DNA from: Motiliproteus coralliicola
GTDB lineage: Bacteria > Pseudomonadota > Gammaproteobacteria > Pseudomonadales > Balneatricaceae
DNA: 64,000 nucleotides
Assembly (NCBI RefSeq): GCF_003345655.1
Contig: NZ_QQOH01000002.1
Coordinates: 558,001 to 622,000 of the forward strand
Reading direction: 5' to 3'
The translations under genes were made by a program, and so were the position numbers. Shown in pieces: positions 63,717 through 64,000 of the stretch. The notes beneath the pieces were generated by a model. That model ran no database searches, was not told the DNA's origin, and was given only the letters and a program-made list of their open reading frames with translations. The number at the start of each line of letters is the position of its first letter. Within the stretch, counting starts at the first letter, position 1.

Positions 63717-64000
63717 ATGAGTATTGATGTAGGTGCCCGTTTAAAAGAGGTTCGTACCCAAAAAAAGCTATCCCAGCGTGAGTTGGCTAAACGAGCGGGT
63801 GTTACCAACAGTACGATCTCATTGATTGAGCAAAACCGGGTCAGCCCATCGGTTAGTTCATTAAAGAAAGTCCTCGATGGCCTGCCGATGCAATTACAGG
63901 AATTTTTCTCCCTGGACGTTCCGGAGAAAAAGCAGGTCTTTTACCCGGCAGGAGAAATGCCCGATTTAGGCCACGGTGAAATCAGTCTCTGCCTGGTCGG
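63717..64000 (+). CDS. XRE-family regulator with probable cupin domain, 3'-truncated
   Basis: At least 94 residues, running off the window. An XRE helix-turn-helix covers residues 5-65 (ARLKEVRTQKKLSQRELAKR, AGVTNSTISLIEQNRVSPS, SSLKKVLDGLPMQLQEFF). The following sequence FYPAGEMPDLGHGEISLCLVG is the start of a second domain, in the position of the cupin domain of PuuR-type regulators. The putrescine/polyamine-catabolism regulator PuuR is the nearest class by pattern; target genes would lie downstream. Start ATG follows AGGAACAAG. Confidence 0.85.
   Translation, partial: MSIDVGARLKEVRTQKKLSQRELAKRAGVTNSTISLIEQNRVSPSVSSLKKVLDGLPMQLQEFFSLDVPEKKQVFYPAGEMPDLGHGEISLCLV

Noticed and set aside
63466-63808. 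Short minus-strand open frames at the right end
   Set aside because: No ribosome binding site or recognisable motif, and one overlaps the XRE gene on the other strand.

Overview
The window is chromosomal DNA from a gammaproteobacterium of the Pseudomonas/Oceanospirillales type. I cannot name the species. This rests on the order murE-murF-mraY-murD-ftsW-murG-murC-ddl-ftsQAZ-lpxC, on pilBCD-coaE-yacG divergent from pilA, on thrS-infC-rpmI-rplT-pheST-ihfA-merR followed by tRNA-Pro, and on meso-diaminopimelate-type MurE. Coding density is high and most of the content is housekeeping. I see no insertion sequence, prophage, CRISPR array or toxin-antitoxin pair.

Layout. (1) 1-14.3 kb: the downstream part of the division and cell wall cluster. 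It enters mid-murE and runs with overlapping or abutting genes to lpxC, closed by a strong intrinsic terminator. (2) 14.4-19.5 kb: secA, argJ and a Nudix/ThiE-like fusion. (3) 19.5-25.6 kb: yacG, coaE, pilD, pilC and pilB on the minus strand, then divergent pilA and an unrecognised small membrane-anchored protein. (4) 25.6-32.1 kb: nadC, ampD, a ferric iron ABC transporter split into two convergent units (ATPase on plus, permease and binding protein on minus) with a Fur-box-like site, then rsmE. (5) 32.1-36.0 kb: a lutABC-type lactate oxidation operon divergent from a FadR/GntR regulator with a palindromic operator. (6) 36.0-43.8 kb: the translation cluster thrS-infC (AUU start)-rpmI-rplT-pheS-pheT-ihfA-merR, with several leader hairpins. 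(7) 43.8-46.0 kb: two tRNA arrays, namely two intact tRNA-Pro(GGG) plus a decayed third copy, and a duplicated tRNA-Glu/tRNA-Gly pair, with a conserved-looking membrane-anchored protein between them. (8) 46.1-50.5 kb: one very large secreted MshQ-like protein with a LamG-like domain. (9) 50.5-55.2 kb: a small cytosolic protein, a bacteriohemerythrin, a YadGH-type ABC exporter coupled to queF, a nitroreductase and a thioesterase. (10) 55.2-64 kb: a copper ATPase with three metal-binding domains behind a MerR-type promoter, a diguanylate cyclase, an MscS channel, dsbB, a small membrane protein overlapping rmuC, a DUF3820 protein and the start of an XRE-cupin regulator.

No clear new defence or biosynthetic system is visible. 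The parts least explained by known biology are the orphan MshQ-like giant protein beside duplicated tRNA genes, the unknown protein behind pilA, the 256-residue protein between the tRNA arrays, the ThiE-like domain lacking catalytic aspartates, and the split iron transporter. All coordinates and motifs were read by eye. Family assignments come from recognition of motifs and gene order, not from a database search.
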